A stretch of DNA of 64,000 nucleotides from Xanthomonas sacchari (lineage in GTDB: Bacteria > Pseudomonadota > Gammaproteobacteria > Xanthomonadales > Xanthomonadaceae): positions 973,001-1,037,000 of the forward strand of contig NZ_CP100647.1 of the NCBI RefSeq assembly GCF_024266585.1. Reading direction: 5' to 3'. The notes beneath the pieces are model-generated. The model was not told the origin of the DNA. It was given only the letters and a program-made list of their open reading frames with translations, and made no database searches. The position numbers were made by a program, and so were the translations under genes. Positions 8,789-19,901 of the stretch are shown here, in pieces; the first letter of the stretch is position 1, and each line of letters opens with the position of its first letter.

Positions 8789-9543
8789 CAGCTGCCGCCG
8801 CAGTCGCGCGCCAGGCGCGCGTCGATGCCGCGCTGTTCGGTCTCCAGCGCGCGGCGCTCGCTCTGCAGCGCGCTGTTGTAGCGACGGATCAGCTCCCAGC
8901 GGCGGTCGCTCAGGCGCGCGCAGACCTCCTGCTCGGGCAGCGCCGTGCAGGTGTCGCGGATCAGGGTGCTGCCGGCGGGCACGATCACGCCGGCGCCGGC
9001 GGTCATCACCGGCGGCGGTGGCCCGGGTGGGCGCGGCGCACCCGGCGGGGGCGGTCCCGGCGGGCGGTGCGGGCGGCCATCGGGGCCGCGCTCTGACGGC
9101 CGCGCGTAGGGACCTTCGGCGTAGCCGTAGGCCCACAGCGGCACCCAGCGCGGGTTGCCGGCATTGTCGTCGCTGGTGTAGCGCGTGCCTTCCGGGGTCA
9201 CGCACTCGTACATCGGCTGCGCTGGCTGCACGGTGACGATGCGCAGTTCGCGCTGCGGCAGCGGCGCCGGCGAGGCCGCCCCGCGCGCCGGATCGGTGCT
9301 CAGGGTGGTGGTCGGCCGCGGTGGCGGATCGCGCGGTCGCTGCATGTCCAGCACCTGCTGCTGGCGCGCGTTCTCGCAGGGGGCGTTCTGCAGGCTGACC
9401 GCGCCGGAGGCGGCGATGCAGCGGTAGATGCGCACCGACGCGTTGCTGCCGTCGCTGCTAATGGTCTGCGTCTGTTGCGCCCAGCCGGCGCCGCTCCAGG
9501 GCGACAGGCTCAGCAGCAGCAACGGGCGGAGAAGGCGGCGCAT
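8788..9543 (-). CDS. DUF4124 domain protein, secreted, proximal gene of a pair
   Basis: 251 residues from the ATG at 9543, chosen because it gives a signal peptide (MRRLLRPLLLLSLSPWSGAG, cleavage near AGWAQ); the longer reading frame upstream is Arg/Ala-rich and unlike a protein start. The DUF4124-like region is VRIYRCIAASGAVSLQNAPC; a second module with YECVTPEGTRYTSDD resembles another such unit. A very proline-rich spacer and a C-terminal helix with ALPEQEVCARLSDRRWELIR follow. The Cys pattern and layout match the downstream gene, pointing to a tandem duplication. Its 5' side faces the hairpin element at 9658-9744. Confidence 0.72.
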   Translation of the reverse strand: MRRLLRPLLLLSLSPWSGAGWAQQTQTISSDGSNASVRIYRCIAASGAVSLQNAPCENARQQQVLDMQRPRDPPPRPTTTLSTDPARGAASPAPLPQRELRIVTVQPAQPMYECVTPEGTRYTSDDNAGNPRWVPLWAYGYAEGPYARPSERGPDGRPHRPPGPPPPGAPRPPGPPPPVMTAGAGVIVPAGSTLIRDTCTALPEQEVCARLSDRRWELIRRYNSALQSERRALETEQRGIDARLARDCGGS

Positions 9544-9657
9544 GCGCGCATCTTGCGCGCCTCGGGCGGCCAGGGAAAGGGCGTGCGCGCCGGGATTGAG
9601 GGCGCGACGGTGTCGCGGCAGGCCGGCGCGTTGATCCATCGCTGCGAGGCTTCGCCC

Positions 9658-9744
9658 GACCCTCATCCGCCCCTGCGGGGCACCTCTTTCTGAGGGGAGG
9701 AACAAAGCCCCTCTCCCCCCGGGAGAGGGGTTGGGGTGAGGGTC
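9658..9744. repeat. Long intergenic hairpin element (CCCTCTCCC family)
   Basis: Outer arms GACCCTCA (9658-9665) and TGAGGGTC (9737-9744) enclose an inner 10-bp stem CCCCTCTCCC (9708-9717) / GGGAGAGGGG (9721-9730). It sits between two leftward genes, tsaC and the DUF4124 pair being in opposite positions around it. This composition is typical of a xanthomonad dispersed intergenic repeat. It could fold in RNA, but lacks a T tract. Confidence 0.7.
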
Positions 9745-9837
9745 CGGAGCGCGAAGCGCCCACGTTGTGCCATCGCGCCCTTGTCGCCAAGCGTCAACGC
9801 AGCGGAAGCGCGGCGTGCCGTGCGCGAGGCCGGCGCC

Positions 9838-10398
9838 TCAGGCGCGCAGGATCTGGTCGCTGGCGGCGTCGCGGATCGGGGTGGGTTGGGCCAGGCCGCC
9901 GGTCTCGCCGTCGATCAGGCCGTCGAGGGCGTCCAGCAGCAGCGGATCCAGTTCGCTGCGCTGCCGCGCCGGCGGCTCGCCGCCGCGGTTGGCGCTGGTC
10001 GACACCAGGGCGCCGCCCCAGGCCCGGCACAGGGCGGCCACCAGCGGATGCGCGCTGATCCGCACGGCGATGCCCTGGTGCGCGCCGGTGATCCAGGGCG
10101 GCGCATGCGCGGCGGCGGGCAGGATCCAGGTGTGCGGTCCCGGCCAACTGGCCAGCACCGCGGCCAGCCGTCCCGGCGGCAACGCCGACAGGTCGAGCAG
10201 CGGGCGCAGCGGATCCAGTTCGGCGGCGACCACGATCAGGCCCTTGTCCACCGGCCGCTGCTTGATCCGCAGCAGGCGAGTCACGGCATTCTCGTCGTGC
10301 GGATCGCAGCCCAGCCCCCACACGGCTTCCGTGGGGTAGGCGATCACGCCGCCCTGGCGCAGGACGGCGACGGCATGGCTCAGCGACAGGTCGGTCAT
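9838..10398 (-). CDS. tsaC: L-threonylcarbamoyladenylate synthase TsaC
   Basis: 186 residues from the ATG at 10398 (a start 12 codons earlier is possible). The YrdC/Sua5 fold signatures are clear: GGVIAYPTEAVWGLGCDP at the N-terminus, RIKQRPVDKGLIV for substrate binding, and LVSTSANRGGEPP near the centre. The length and lack of a C-terminal Sua5 domain fit TsaC rather than Sua5. It makes threonylcarbamoyl-AMP from Thr, bicarbonate and ATP, the first step of t6A37 tRNA modification in the cytoplasm. It is in the same orientation as topA, 302 bp downstream of it. Confidence 0.93.
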   Translation of the reverse strand: MTDLSLSHAVAVLRQGGVIAYPTEAVWGLGCDPHDENAVTRLLRIKQRPVDKGLIVVAAELDPLRPLLDLSALPPGRLAAVLASWPGPHTWILPAAAHAPPWITGAHQGIAVRISAHPLVAALCRAWGGALVSTSANRGGEPPARQRSELDPLLLDALDGLIDGETGGLAQPTPIRDAASDQILRA

Positions 10399-10700
10399 GC
10401 GCGCATCATGCGGCACGTCCTTGTCTAAGGACAATGAGGGTCATTGCGGAGCAGGGCGGATCAGCGCAGGGCGCGCTGGGCCGGGCCTCGTGGCCGAACC
10501 CACGACATGGGCAAGCGCGGTGCCCGCAGCAGCGGGGCGTGCGAGGGTGCGCTGCCTAAGCGATGTGCGCCAGCAAGGTCGAGGGCAGGCGGTGGAGCGA
10601 TGAGGCGAGCGGGTGCTGATGGCGGCGCGCGCCATGCGCCGTGCTCGGCCGCGCCCCCAAAGTTGAAGGCCGCCGCGAACGGCAGCCCGACAAGGGCGGC
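10399..10700. other. Intergenic region between topA and tsaC
   Basis: About 300 bp with no credible reading frame or tRNA-like fold. The topA end contributes a hairpin (10692-10712) whose loop is the topA stop codon. Nothing else stood out. Confidence 0.5.
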
Positions 10701-13187
<2,487 letters not shown>

Positions 13188-13287
13188 GGCGGGTCGGGCT
13201 TCGATGGGCGTGGGCGGACGCCCTGGGGGCGGTAGGGTGGCGCAATTGCTCCGGTTAGTGAAGCGTTGCGGTCTCGCAGAGAAGCCG

Positions 13288-13313
13288 ACGCCCGGGATGG
13301 AACCCCCGGGCGT
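13288..13313. terminator. Hairpin between RDD gene and topA, possible terminator
   Basis: ACGCCCGGG (13288-13296) pairs with CCCGGGCGT (13305-13313). It lies downstream of the leftward RDD gene and upstream of topA. Neither side has a real T tract, so it may be a weak terminator, a pause or simply part of the topA leader. Confidence 0.4.
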
Positions 13314-13425
13314 TCAGCTACGGCGCTTATTTATTAGTGGGCATGTCCGGCGTCCGCTGTCAAGCCGGCGGCGGCCGGCCCGGCCGCCGCGCACGTGGTC
13401 GCGCGGCTTGCGGAGCCCGCCGGAC

Positions 13426-14373
13426 TCAGTGCCAGCCGCCCTTGGCGGCGATGCCGATCGCCAGGGCCACCAGCAGCACCGCAGCCGCCATCAGCAGGCC
13501 GAAAATCGTCAGGATCACCACGGTGACCGTGCCGAGCTTGCGCTGTTGCCATTCCGGGTGGTCGGTGTAGGCCCACTTGTCCACCACCAGCGTGTCGCAG
13601 AGCATGTCGTGCAGGGCCTGCTTGCGTTCGGTGAAGGCGGCCATCAGCAGGCCGATGCCCAGGGTCAGGCTGCTCAGCATGAAGCCGAAGTAGCGGCCCA
13701 CGCCGCGGGCCACGCTGATGCGGCTGCCGTCGGTGCGCACCACCTTGATGCCGACCGCCATCTTGCCCAGCGTGGCCTGCTTGGTGGAGGCGTGGAACAG
13801 GCCGTAGTACAGCGCCGAGATCGCCATCGGCAGCAGGTACAGCAGGACCAGCATGATGATGCCGGCCGCGGTGGCGAAGTCGGGCTGCTTGCCGAAGCCG
13901 TTGATCCCGAAGAAGCCCAGCATCACCACGAACTGGATCACATTGGCGACGATGCCGACCAGGACCGCGTCGATCAGGTAGGCGGCCACGCGCTTCCAGA
14001 AGCCGGCCTGCACCACCTCGCCGCCGCCGACCACGTGCGCGCCGCTGTCGAGCACGGCCGCGGGCGCCGCGTAGGGCGAGGCCGCCACGGCCGGCGCGGG
14101 TGCGGGAGCGGCCCAGGCGTCGGGGACGGCCGGGGCGGGCGGCGGAACCTCGCCGGCGGCCTCCAACGGCGCCAGTGCAGGCGCCGGCGCCGGTGCCTGG
14201 GTCAGGCCGAGTTCGTCGACGAATTCGGCCAGGGTGCGCCATTCGCTCAGGCCCTCGCGCCAGACCAGGGTGGACAGGCCGATCTCGCCACGCTGGAAGC
14301 AGTGCTGCACCTCGGCAGCCGGGATGGGCCCATGGCGCTGCTGCGCCGCATCGGCGTAGTACCACTCAGTCAT
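13426..14373 (-). CDS. GYF_2-RDD membrane protein
   Basis: 315 residues. The N-terminal ~55 residues (WYYADAAQQRHGP ... VWREGLSEWRTLAE) form a GYF_2 (DUF4339) domain, followed by an Ala/Pro linker and a C-terminal RDD domain beginning FWKRVAAYLIDAVLVGIV (the R and D of the RDD name are visible) with four to five membrane helices. RDD proteins are poorly defined; some act in cation transport. The next gene upstream on the same strand (14412-15134) has the same N-terminal domain, so the two probably bind similar partners. The 38-bp gap suggests co-transcription. Confidence 0.8.
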   Translation of the reverse strand: MTEWYYADAAQQRHGPIPAAEVQHCFQRGEIGLSTLVWREGLSEWRTLAEFVDELGLTQAPAPAPALAPLEAAGEVPPPAPAVPDAWAAPAPAPAVAASPYAAPAAVLDSGAHVVGGGEVVQAGFWKRVAAYLIDAVLVGIVANVIQFVVMLGFFGINGFGKQPDFATAAGIIMLVLLYLLPMAISALYYGLFHASTKQATLGKMAVGIKVVRTDGSRISVARGVGRYFGFMLSSLTLGIGLLMAAFTERKQALHDMLCDTLVVDKWAYTDHPEWQQRKLGTVTVVILTIFGLLMAAAVLLVALAIGIAAKGGWH

Positions 14374-14411
14374 TGTGTTCCCCGGAGTTGCAGTCGAAAA
14401 CGGTGTGCCGG

Positions 14412-15134
14412 TCAGCCGCCGCGGCAGTGGGCCGGCAGGACGCGGTCGTCCAGGTCGGAACTGCAGTTCCAGGCGGACGTGCGTTCATCGTAGTCCAGCC
14501 ACAGCGCTTTGCCATCCAGGCGCTTTTGGTCGGGCAGGTGCAGCGTGGCTTCCAGCCCGCAGTGGCCGTTGTCGAAACGGCCGACCCGCACCTGCGCGAT
14601 GGCATCGCCGGCATAGCTCTGCGGGGTGCCGAAGCCGGTGTCGCCGTTCACCGGGCAACGGTGCTCCTGCGCGGCGAACGCGCCGATCTGGTCCTTCAGC
14701 GGCGCCAGGGGGCCGAGCGCCTGCGCGACCTTGGCGCGTGCCAGGTAGTCCTGGTAGGCGGGCAGGGCGATCGCGGCGACGATGCCCAGGAATGCCACCA
14801 GCAGCACGCCGCCGACCACGGCGATGATGGCCGTGATCGCGCAGCCGGACAGGCCGTTGCGCGGCGCGACGGCGGCAGCGGCGCGTGCGGGAGCGGCGGC
14901 CTGGAGCGGCGGCGGCAAGGGGGGCGGGGTGGGCGCGTCCGGCAGGCCCAGTTCGGCGGCGACCGCGTGCAGCGGCCGCCACTCCGGCAGGCCTTCGCGC
15001 CAGACCAGGGTCTCGTGGTGCAGGCGGCCGTCGTGCAGGCGTTCCAGCAGGGCCGACGCCGGCAACGGGCCGTGCCGTTCGCGCGCGGCGTCGACGTAGT
15101 ACCAGGCCGCCAATGGAGAGGTGTCTTCGTGCAT
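14412..15134 (-). CDS. GYF_2 domain fused to a type IV pilin-like segment
   Basis: 240 residues. Residues about 10-55 form a GYF_2 domain (WYYVDAARERHGP ... LVWREGLPEWRPLH). After a Pro/Ala linker comes ITAIIAVVGGVLLVAFLGIV then AAIALPAYQDYLARAKVAQA, which strongly resembles the hydrophobic N-terminal helix of type IV pilins, here internal and without a prepilin peptidase site. The C-terminal globular part carries two Cys pairs (HRCPVNGD, GHCGLEA, WNCSSD, PAHCRGG) as in pilin D-regions. Predicted topology is a cytoplasmic GYF domain with a periplasmic pilin-like head. It precedes the RDD gene on the same strand. Confidence 0.75.
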   Translation of the reverse strand: MHEDTSPLAAWYYVDAARERHGPLPASALLERLHDGRLHHETLVWREGLPEWRPLHAVAAELGLPDAPTPPPLPPPLQAAAPARAAAAVAPRNGLSGCAITAIIAVVGGVLLVAFLGIVAAIALPAYQDYLARAKVAQALGPLAPLKDQIGAFAAQEHRCPVNGDTGFGTPQSYAGDAIAQVRVGRFDNGHCGLEATLHLPDQKRLDGKALWLDYDERTSAWNCSSDLDDRVLPAHCRGG

Positions 15135-15155
15135 CCGTGCGCGACCGTCAGTGGC

Positions 15156-15629
15156 TCAGTGGACCGGTTCCGGCTCGTCGACGAACATCTGCGTTTCCAT
15201 CCACGCGTATGCCGCCTCGGCGCCGGGCTGGTTGAACAGCACCATCAGCACCACCCATTTCAGGTCGTCCAGGTCCAGCTCGTCCTGGTCCAGGGCCATG
15301 GCCCGGTCCAGCACCAGTTCGCGCTGGTCGCTGTCGAGGATGCCGTGCTGCTCCAGGAACAGCAGGAAACCGCGGCATTCCACGTCGAGCTTGTCCAGTT
15401 CCGGGCCGTGGTAGATGCGGATCGGCCCGTCGATGCGCGGCTGCGCCACGGCCGGGCGCTGGTCGGCCAGGGCGTCGAGCCAGTCGAACGCCTTGCTGAT
15501 CTCGGTGGGGCTGAAACCGGCCTGGATCAGGCCATTCTGGAGGGAGTCGCGATCGCGAACCGGATCCGCGTCTTCGCTGAAATAGTGTTCGAACAGGTAC
15601 AGCAGGACATCCAGAATGCTCTCTTTCAT
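15156..15629 (-). CDS. smg: Smg family protein (DUF494)
   Basis: 157 residues from the ATG at 15629 ([17 protein letters not shown]), the standard start and length for Smg. It is acidic with a conserved [20 protein letters not shown] segment near the end. The family usually lies beside dprA, as here (43 bp downstream of it), and near topA; its role is not established. A longer frame reaching into dprA is not needed. Confidence 0.9.
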   Translation of the reverse strand: MKESILDVLLYLFEHYFSEDADPVRDRDSLQNGLIQAGFSPTEISKAFDWLDALADQRPAVAQPRIDGPIRIYHGPELDKLDVECRGFLLFLEQHGILDSDQRELVLDRAMALDQDELDLDDLKWVVLMVLFNQPGAEAAYAWMETQMFVDEPEPVH

Positions 15630-15672
15630 TGCCCCTCGGCCTGCGTCGCGAGACGCTGTGGAGGTGAAGAAA

Positions 15673-16827
15673 CTAGGGTTTGCGGGTGTAACGACCGCGT
15701 TCGACCGCCACGTAGCCATCCAGTTCCATGGCCAGCAGCATGGAGGACGCCGCTGCGGCCGTCAATCCGCTGCGTGCGATCACTGAATCCATACAGATGG
15801 GGTCGTGACCCAGCGCCTGCCACAAGCGCTGGTAGTGGGGGTCGGGAAAGGCCGGCGTGGCGCTGCGCGCGGTGCTGGCTTCCTGTGTGGGGGCGTTCAG
15901 GCGCCCGCGCAAGGCGTCGGCGAGTTCGGCGGCCAGCGGTGCGACGCCGGCCAGCACCTCCTCGGCGCTTTCCACCAGTCCGGCGCCGTCGCGGATCAGC
16001 CGATGGCAGCCGCGCGCCAGCGGGTTGTGGATCGAGCCGGGCAGGGCGAACACCTCGCGCCCGGCCTCGGCGGCCAGCCGCGCGGTGATCAGTGCGCCGG
16101 AGCGGGTGGCCGCCTCGATCACCAGGGTCGCCAGGCTCAGCCCGGCGATGATCCGGTTGCGCGCCGGGAAGTGGCCCGGCCGCGCCAGGGTGCCGGGCGG
16201 ATGCTCGCTGACCACCGCGCCGCGTTCGGCGATCTGCGTGCGCAGGGCGGCATGCTGGCGCGGGTAGGCCAGGTCGGGGCCGGTGCCGACCACCGCCACG
16301 GTCCGCCCGTCGGCGCGCGACAGTGCCGCCCGGTGCGCGGCGGCATCCACGCCGCTGGCCATGCCGCTGGTGACCGCGAAGCCGGCCGCGGCCAGGGCCA
16401 GGGCGAAGCCGTAGGCGTTGTCGCGGCCGCCGGCGCTGGGCGCGCGACTGCCGACCACCGCCACGGCCGGGTGCCACAGCGCCGCGGGGTCGCCGTCCAC
16501 GTACAGCGCCAGCGGCGGGTTGGGCGCACGTCGCAGCAGGGTGGGGTAGTCGGCATCGTGGCAGCCGAGCAGGTGCCGGCCTGGTTGCGCCAGCCAGTGC
16601 TCGGCGGCTTCCAGCGCGGCGCGGTCGGGCCGCTGCAGCGCGGCGATCTGCGCCGCGTCCAGGCCGGCGGCATGCCAGCCGGCGGGGCCGGCGGCCAGTG
16701 CCGCGGCCGGGCTGCCATGCTGCTCCAGCAGTTGCCGGCGCGGGGCGCTGGCGCCGCCGGCCAGCGACAGGACCAGCAGGGCCGGGTCGGCGGGTGCGTC
16801 GATGCGGGCGGTGTCAGGCTGGGACAT
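15673..16827 (-). CDS. dprA: DNA processing protein DprA (Smf)
   Basis: 384 residues. The Rossmann-like core is clear: [62 protein letters not shown] and [22 protein letters not shown]-terminal winged-helix region ([20 protein letters not shown]) follows after about residue 325. DprA protects incoming single-stranded DNA during natural transformation and loads RecA. It lies between the LysM gene and smg, the usual gammaproteobacterial arrangement. Confidence 0.94.
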   Translation of the reverse strand: MSQPDTARIDAPADPALLVLSLAGGASAPRRQLLEQHGSPAAALAAGPAGWHAAGLDAAQIAALQRPDRAALEAAEHWLAQPGRHLLGCHDADYPTLLRRAPNPPLALYVDGDPAALWHPAVAVVGSRAPSAGGRDNAYGFALALAAAGFAVTSGMASGVDAAAHRAALSRADGRTVAVVGTGPDLAYPRQHAALRTQIAERGAVVSEHPPGTLARPGHFPARNRIIAGLSLATLVIEAATRSGALITARLAAEAGREVFALPGSIHNPLARGCHRLIRDGAGLVESAEEVLAGVAPLAAELADALRGRLNAPTQEASTARSATPAFPDPHYQRLWQALGHDPICMDSVIARSGLTAAAASSMLLAMELDGYVAVERGRYTRKP

Positions 16828-16908
16828 GCGCCCAGGCTAGGCCGCAGACGCAGACGGCGCCCTCGGGCGCCGTCTGCAATCGCTGTAGGGGGATGCCGCG
16901 GCGGCGGG

Positions 16909-18042
16909 TCAGCGTGCGTCCGGGTGCTTGACGTCGTAGCCGATGCGGGTCGGCTTGATGCCGTCCATCACCAGCGCGTAGCTGACCTTGTCGAAGGTGC
17001 GGAACACCATCGCATGCGCGGCGTATTCGTCCGGCAGCGCCACGGTGCCGCCGCCGCCGGTGAAGCCGTCGTCGGCACGCGAGGTATCGGGGAGAAGCAC
17101 GCGGTTGTTGACCCGGGTGCCGTGGCGCCACAGGGAGAACACGGTGCCGTTGTCGATGCCTTCGCGGCGGCCGCCGGAGATGGCGATCACGTCGCGCGGG
17201 CCGGCCACGCTGAACGCGTCGGCCACCGCCAGCACCCGCAGGCCGGCCGCCAGCGCCTGCTCGGAGGGCGGATGCGGCACGAACTGCAGGTCGTAGGGCT
17301 GCGCCTCGACCGGGATCAGGCGGTCGCCGGCGCGCACTTCGCGGGCGTTGTCCTGCAGCAGCAGGGTGGTGGCCTGGCGGCCGTCGGCGGAGACCCGGGT
17401 GACGGTGCCGATGTTGACCTGTGCCAGTTCGTAGCCGAGGGTCTCGCGGCGCTTGTCCGGCGGCACGAAGGTCTGCCACAGGTTGCCGCTGCCGGGAATG
17501 CTGCGGCCTTCGGCGTTGAGGTCGTCGCTGAGCTTGGGCAGCAGGTAGCGCACGGTCGGGCGGACCACGGCGTAGCGCTGCCCGGCCTGGGCCTGGCCGA
17601 GGCCGACCGCGTAGACCAGTTGCCCGTCGGTGGCGCGCAGCCGGTTGTCTTCGATGCCGACGACGTAGGGCAGGTGGTCGATGCGGTCGACCACGCGCAG
17701 GTTCTTCAGGAACGGCTCCACCTGCGCCAGCGGGATCGCGTCGATCGGCGCGTCCTGGCGCGGGCCCGGCTTGACCGCGGCATGCGCCACCCGGTCCAGG
17801 TAGGCCAGGCTGAGCACGTCGCCGGGGTAGATCAGGTGCGGGTTGTGCACCTGCGGATTGGCCTGCCAGATCTCCGGCCACAGCCAGGGCTTGCCGAGGA
17901 AACGCCCGGCGATGTCCCACAGCGTGTCGCCCTTGCGCACCACGTAGGTGTCGGGGTGTTCTGCGGCCATGCTGGCGGAAGCGGCATAGGTCGCCACGGT
18001 GAGCATCGCCACGGCGACGACCGTGCGGAGTCGATTGAACAT
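16909..18042 (-). CDS. LysM peptidoglycan-binding protein
   Basis: 377 residues from the ATG at 18042, which gives a signal peptide (MFNRLRTVVAVAMLTVATYA, cleavage near SMAAE). A single LysM domain follows at once (TYVVRKGDTLWDIAGRFLG ... IYPGDVLSL, residues about 33-80). The remaining ~290 residues lack a known catalytic motif and appear to be beta-rich. It should be periplasmic and peptidoglycan-associated. It sits divergently from def, whose start is 138 bp away, next to dprA: the conserved lysM-dprA neighbourhood. Confidence 0.88.
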   Translation of the reverse strand: MFNRLRTVVAVAMLTVATYAASASMAAEHPDTYVVRKGDTLWDIAGRFLGKPWLWPEIWQANPQVHNPHLIYPGDVLSLAYLDRVAHAAVKPGPRQDAPIDAIPLAQVEPFLKNLRVVDRIDHLPYVVGIEDNRLRATDGQLVYAVGLGQAQAGQRYAVVRPTVRYLLPKLSDDLNAEGRSIPGSGNLWQTFVPPDKRRETLGYELAQVNIGTVTRVSADGRQATTLLLQDNAREVRAGDRLIPVEAQPYDLQFVPHPPSEQALAAGLRVLAVADAFSVAGPRDVIAISGGRREGIDNGTVFSLWRHGTRVNNRVLLPDTSRADDGFTGGGGTVALPDEYAAHAMVFRTFDKVSYALVMDGIKPTRIGYDVKHPDAR

Positions 18043-18180
18043 GAGCGCGGAGCCTGATTCCCCAACAGGTTGGCGCACTATAGTGCAGAACCCAGGTGCG
18101 GGCGCAAGCGCCGGGCGCAGAAACGGGTAGAATTCGCAGGCCTTGCCGAATCGTCCGGCGCCCCCATCCTGGGTATCGCT

Positions 18181-18693
18181 ATGGCCCTGCTCCCCATTCT
18201 CGAATTCCCCGATCCGCGCCTGCGTACCAAGGCGGTGCCGGTCGAGTCCGCCGAGGTCACCTCCGCGGCGTTCCAACGCCTGCTCGACGACATGTTCGAG
18301 ACCATGTACGACGCGCCCGGCATCGGCCTGGCGGCCAGCCAGGTGGACGTGCACAAGCGCTTCATGGTCATCGACGTCAGCGAGGAGAAGAACGCCCCGC
18401 AGGTGTTCATCAACCCGCAGATCGTGCAGCGCGACGGCGAACAGGTGTACCAGGAAGGCTGCCTGTCGGTCCCCGGCATCTACGCCGACGTGGCCCGCGC
18501 CGACGCCATCACCGTGCGCTACCTGGACCGCCAGGGCCAGCCGCAGGAACTGAGCACCGACGGCCTGCTGGCGGTGTGCGTGCAGCACGAGATGGACCAC
18601 CTCGACGGCAAGCTGTTCGTCGACTACCTGTCCCCGCTCAAGCGCGAAATGGTGCGCAAGAAGCTGGCCAAGGCGCGCAAGCACGTGGCTTGA
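18181..18693 (+). CDS. def: Peptide deformylase
   Basis: 170 residues from the ATG at 18181. All three deformylase motifs are intact: [13 protein letters not shown] and HEMDHLDG, giving the metal ligands Cys and two His plus the catalytic Glu. It removes the formyl group from nascent proteins. Together with fmt and rsmB it forms the classic def-fmt-rsmB string. An upstream in-frame extension to 18070 has no support. Confidence 0.96.
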   Translation: MALLPILEFPDPRLRTKAVPVESAEVTSAAFQRLLDDMFETMYDAPGIGLAASQVDVHKRFMVIDVSEEKNAPQVFINPQIVQRDGEQVYQEGCLSVPGIYADVARADAITVRYLDRQGQPQELSTDGLLAVCVQHEMDHLDGKLFVDYLSPLKREMVRKKLAKARKHVA

Positions 18694-18697
18694 AGCG

Positions 18698-18795
18698 GGG
18701 AACCGGGAATGGAGAAACGGGAATCGTAAGTGCGGTGCCCGTGACCTTCCCGGGTTCGCGCTTTGCCCATTCCCTCTTCCCCATTCCCGGTTCCC
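18698..18795. repeat. Inverted repeat element between def and fmt
   Basis: GGGAACCGGGAATGG at 18698-18712 is the exact reverse complement of CCATTCCCGGTTCCC at 18781-18795, 15 bp per arm, with further GGGAAT/ATTCCC matches inside. It fills nearly the whole def-fmt gap, ending 7 bp before the fmt ATG, so it may influence fmt translation. It belongs to the GGGAAT-rich xanthomonad intergenic repeats. Confidence 0.8.
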
Positions 18796-18802
18796 AGCCT
18801 CC

Positions 18803-19726
18803 ATGAAAATCGTCTTCGCCGGTACGCCGGACTTCGCCGTGCCGTCGTTGCGCGCGGCTGCGCAGCGCCATGAAGTGGTCGCGGTCTACACCCAGCCGGA
18901 CCGGCCGGCCGGGCGCGGGCGCGGGCTGACCCCGTCGCCGGTCAAGCTGGAGGCGGTGGCGCGCGGTATCCCGGTGCTGCAGCCGCAGACGCTGCGTTCG
19001 CCGGAGACGCTGCAGGCGCTGCGCGCGCTGCAGCCGGACCTGATCGTGGTGGTGGCCTACGGGCTGATCCTGCCCAAGGCGGTGCTGGCGATCCCGACCC
19101 ATGGTTGCTGGAACGTGCATGCCTCGCTGCTGCCGCGCTGGCGCGGCGCCGCGCCGATCCAGCGCGCGATCGAGGCCGGCGACACCGAGACCGGGGTGTG
19201 CCTGATGCAGATGGAGGCCGGGCTGGACACCGGCCCGGTGCTGCTGTCGCAGCGCACGCCGATCAGCGCCGAGGAGACCGGCGGGCAGTTGCACGACCGC
19301 CTGGCCGCGCTCGGCGCGCAGGTGCTGGCCGACGGCCTGGGCCTGTTGCGCGCCGGCCTGCGCCCGGCGGCACAGCCGCAGCCGCAGGCCGGCGTCACCT
19401 ATGCGCAAAAGCTGGACAAGGCACAGGCGCGGCTGGACTGGCAGCAGCCGGCGGCGCAGCTGGCGCGGCAGGTGCGCGCCTTCGATCCGTGGCCGGTCGC
19501 CGAGGCAATGCTGGCCGGCGAGCGGGTGCGGGTGCGCGGCGCGATCGCGTTGGACCTGGCCCACGGGCAGCAACCGGGCACGGTACTGGCCGCCTCCAAG
19601 CAGGGCATCGATATCGCCTGCGGCCAGGGCGCGCTGCGCCTGCGCGTGCTGCAGCGCGACGGCGGCAAGGCGATCACCGCCGCCGACTACCTCAACGCAC
19701 GGCGCGACCTGCCGGTGCTGGCCTGA
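18803..19726 (+). CDS. fmt: Methionyl-tRNA formyltransferase
   Basis: 307 residues. It begins [19 protein letters not shown]; the folate-binding signature [18 protein letters not shown] and the motif [10 protein letters not shown] are present, then a C-terminal OB-like domain with [11 protein letters not shown]. It formylates initiator Met-tRNA using 10-formyl-THF. It follows def, from which it is separated by a 15-bp-arm inverted repeat. Confidence 0.96.
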   Translation: MKIVFAGTPDFAVPSLRAAAQRHEVVAVYTQPDRPAGRGRGLTPSPVKLEAVARGIPVLQPQTLRSPETLQALRALQPDLIVVVAYGLILPKAVLAIPTHGCWNVHASLLPRWRGAAPIQRAIEAGDTETGVCLMQMEAGLDTGPVLLSQRTPISAEETGGQLHDRLAALGAQVLADGLGLLRAGLRPAAQPQPQAGVTYAQKLDKAQARLDWQQPAAQLARQVRAFDPWPVAEAMLAGERVRVRGAIALDLAHGQQPGTVLAASKQGIDIACGQGALRLRVLQRDGGKAITAADYLNARRDLPVLA

Positions 19727-19901
19727 CGCGCGTGCCATTGCGTATCGCGGACGCCGTGCTGGGCCTGGCAGGCGCGCCTGTGGCTGCGTCCTCGCTGAGG
19801 CGTGAGCGGGCGTTCACTGCTCCGCGTGTCCGCGCCTTGCGCACGCGCCACCACGGCGCAGCATGCGCGCGCGGGAACGCCCCGTCCTGGGGCGTGCGCC
19901 G

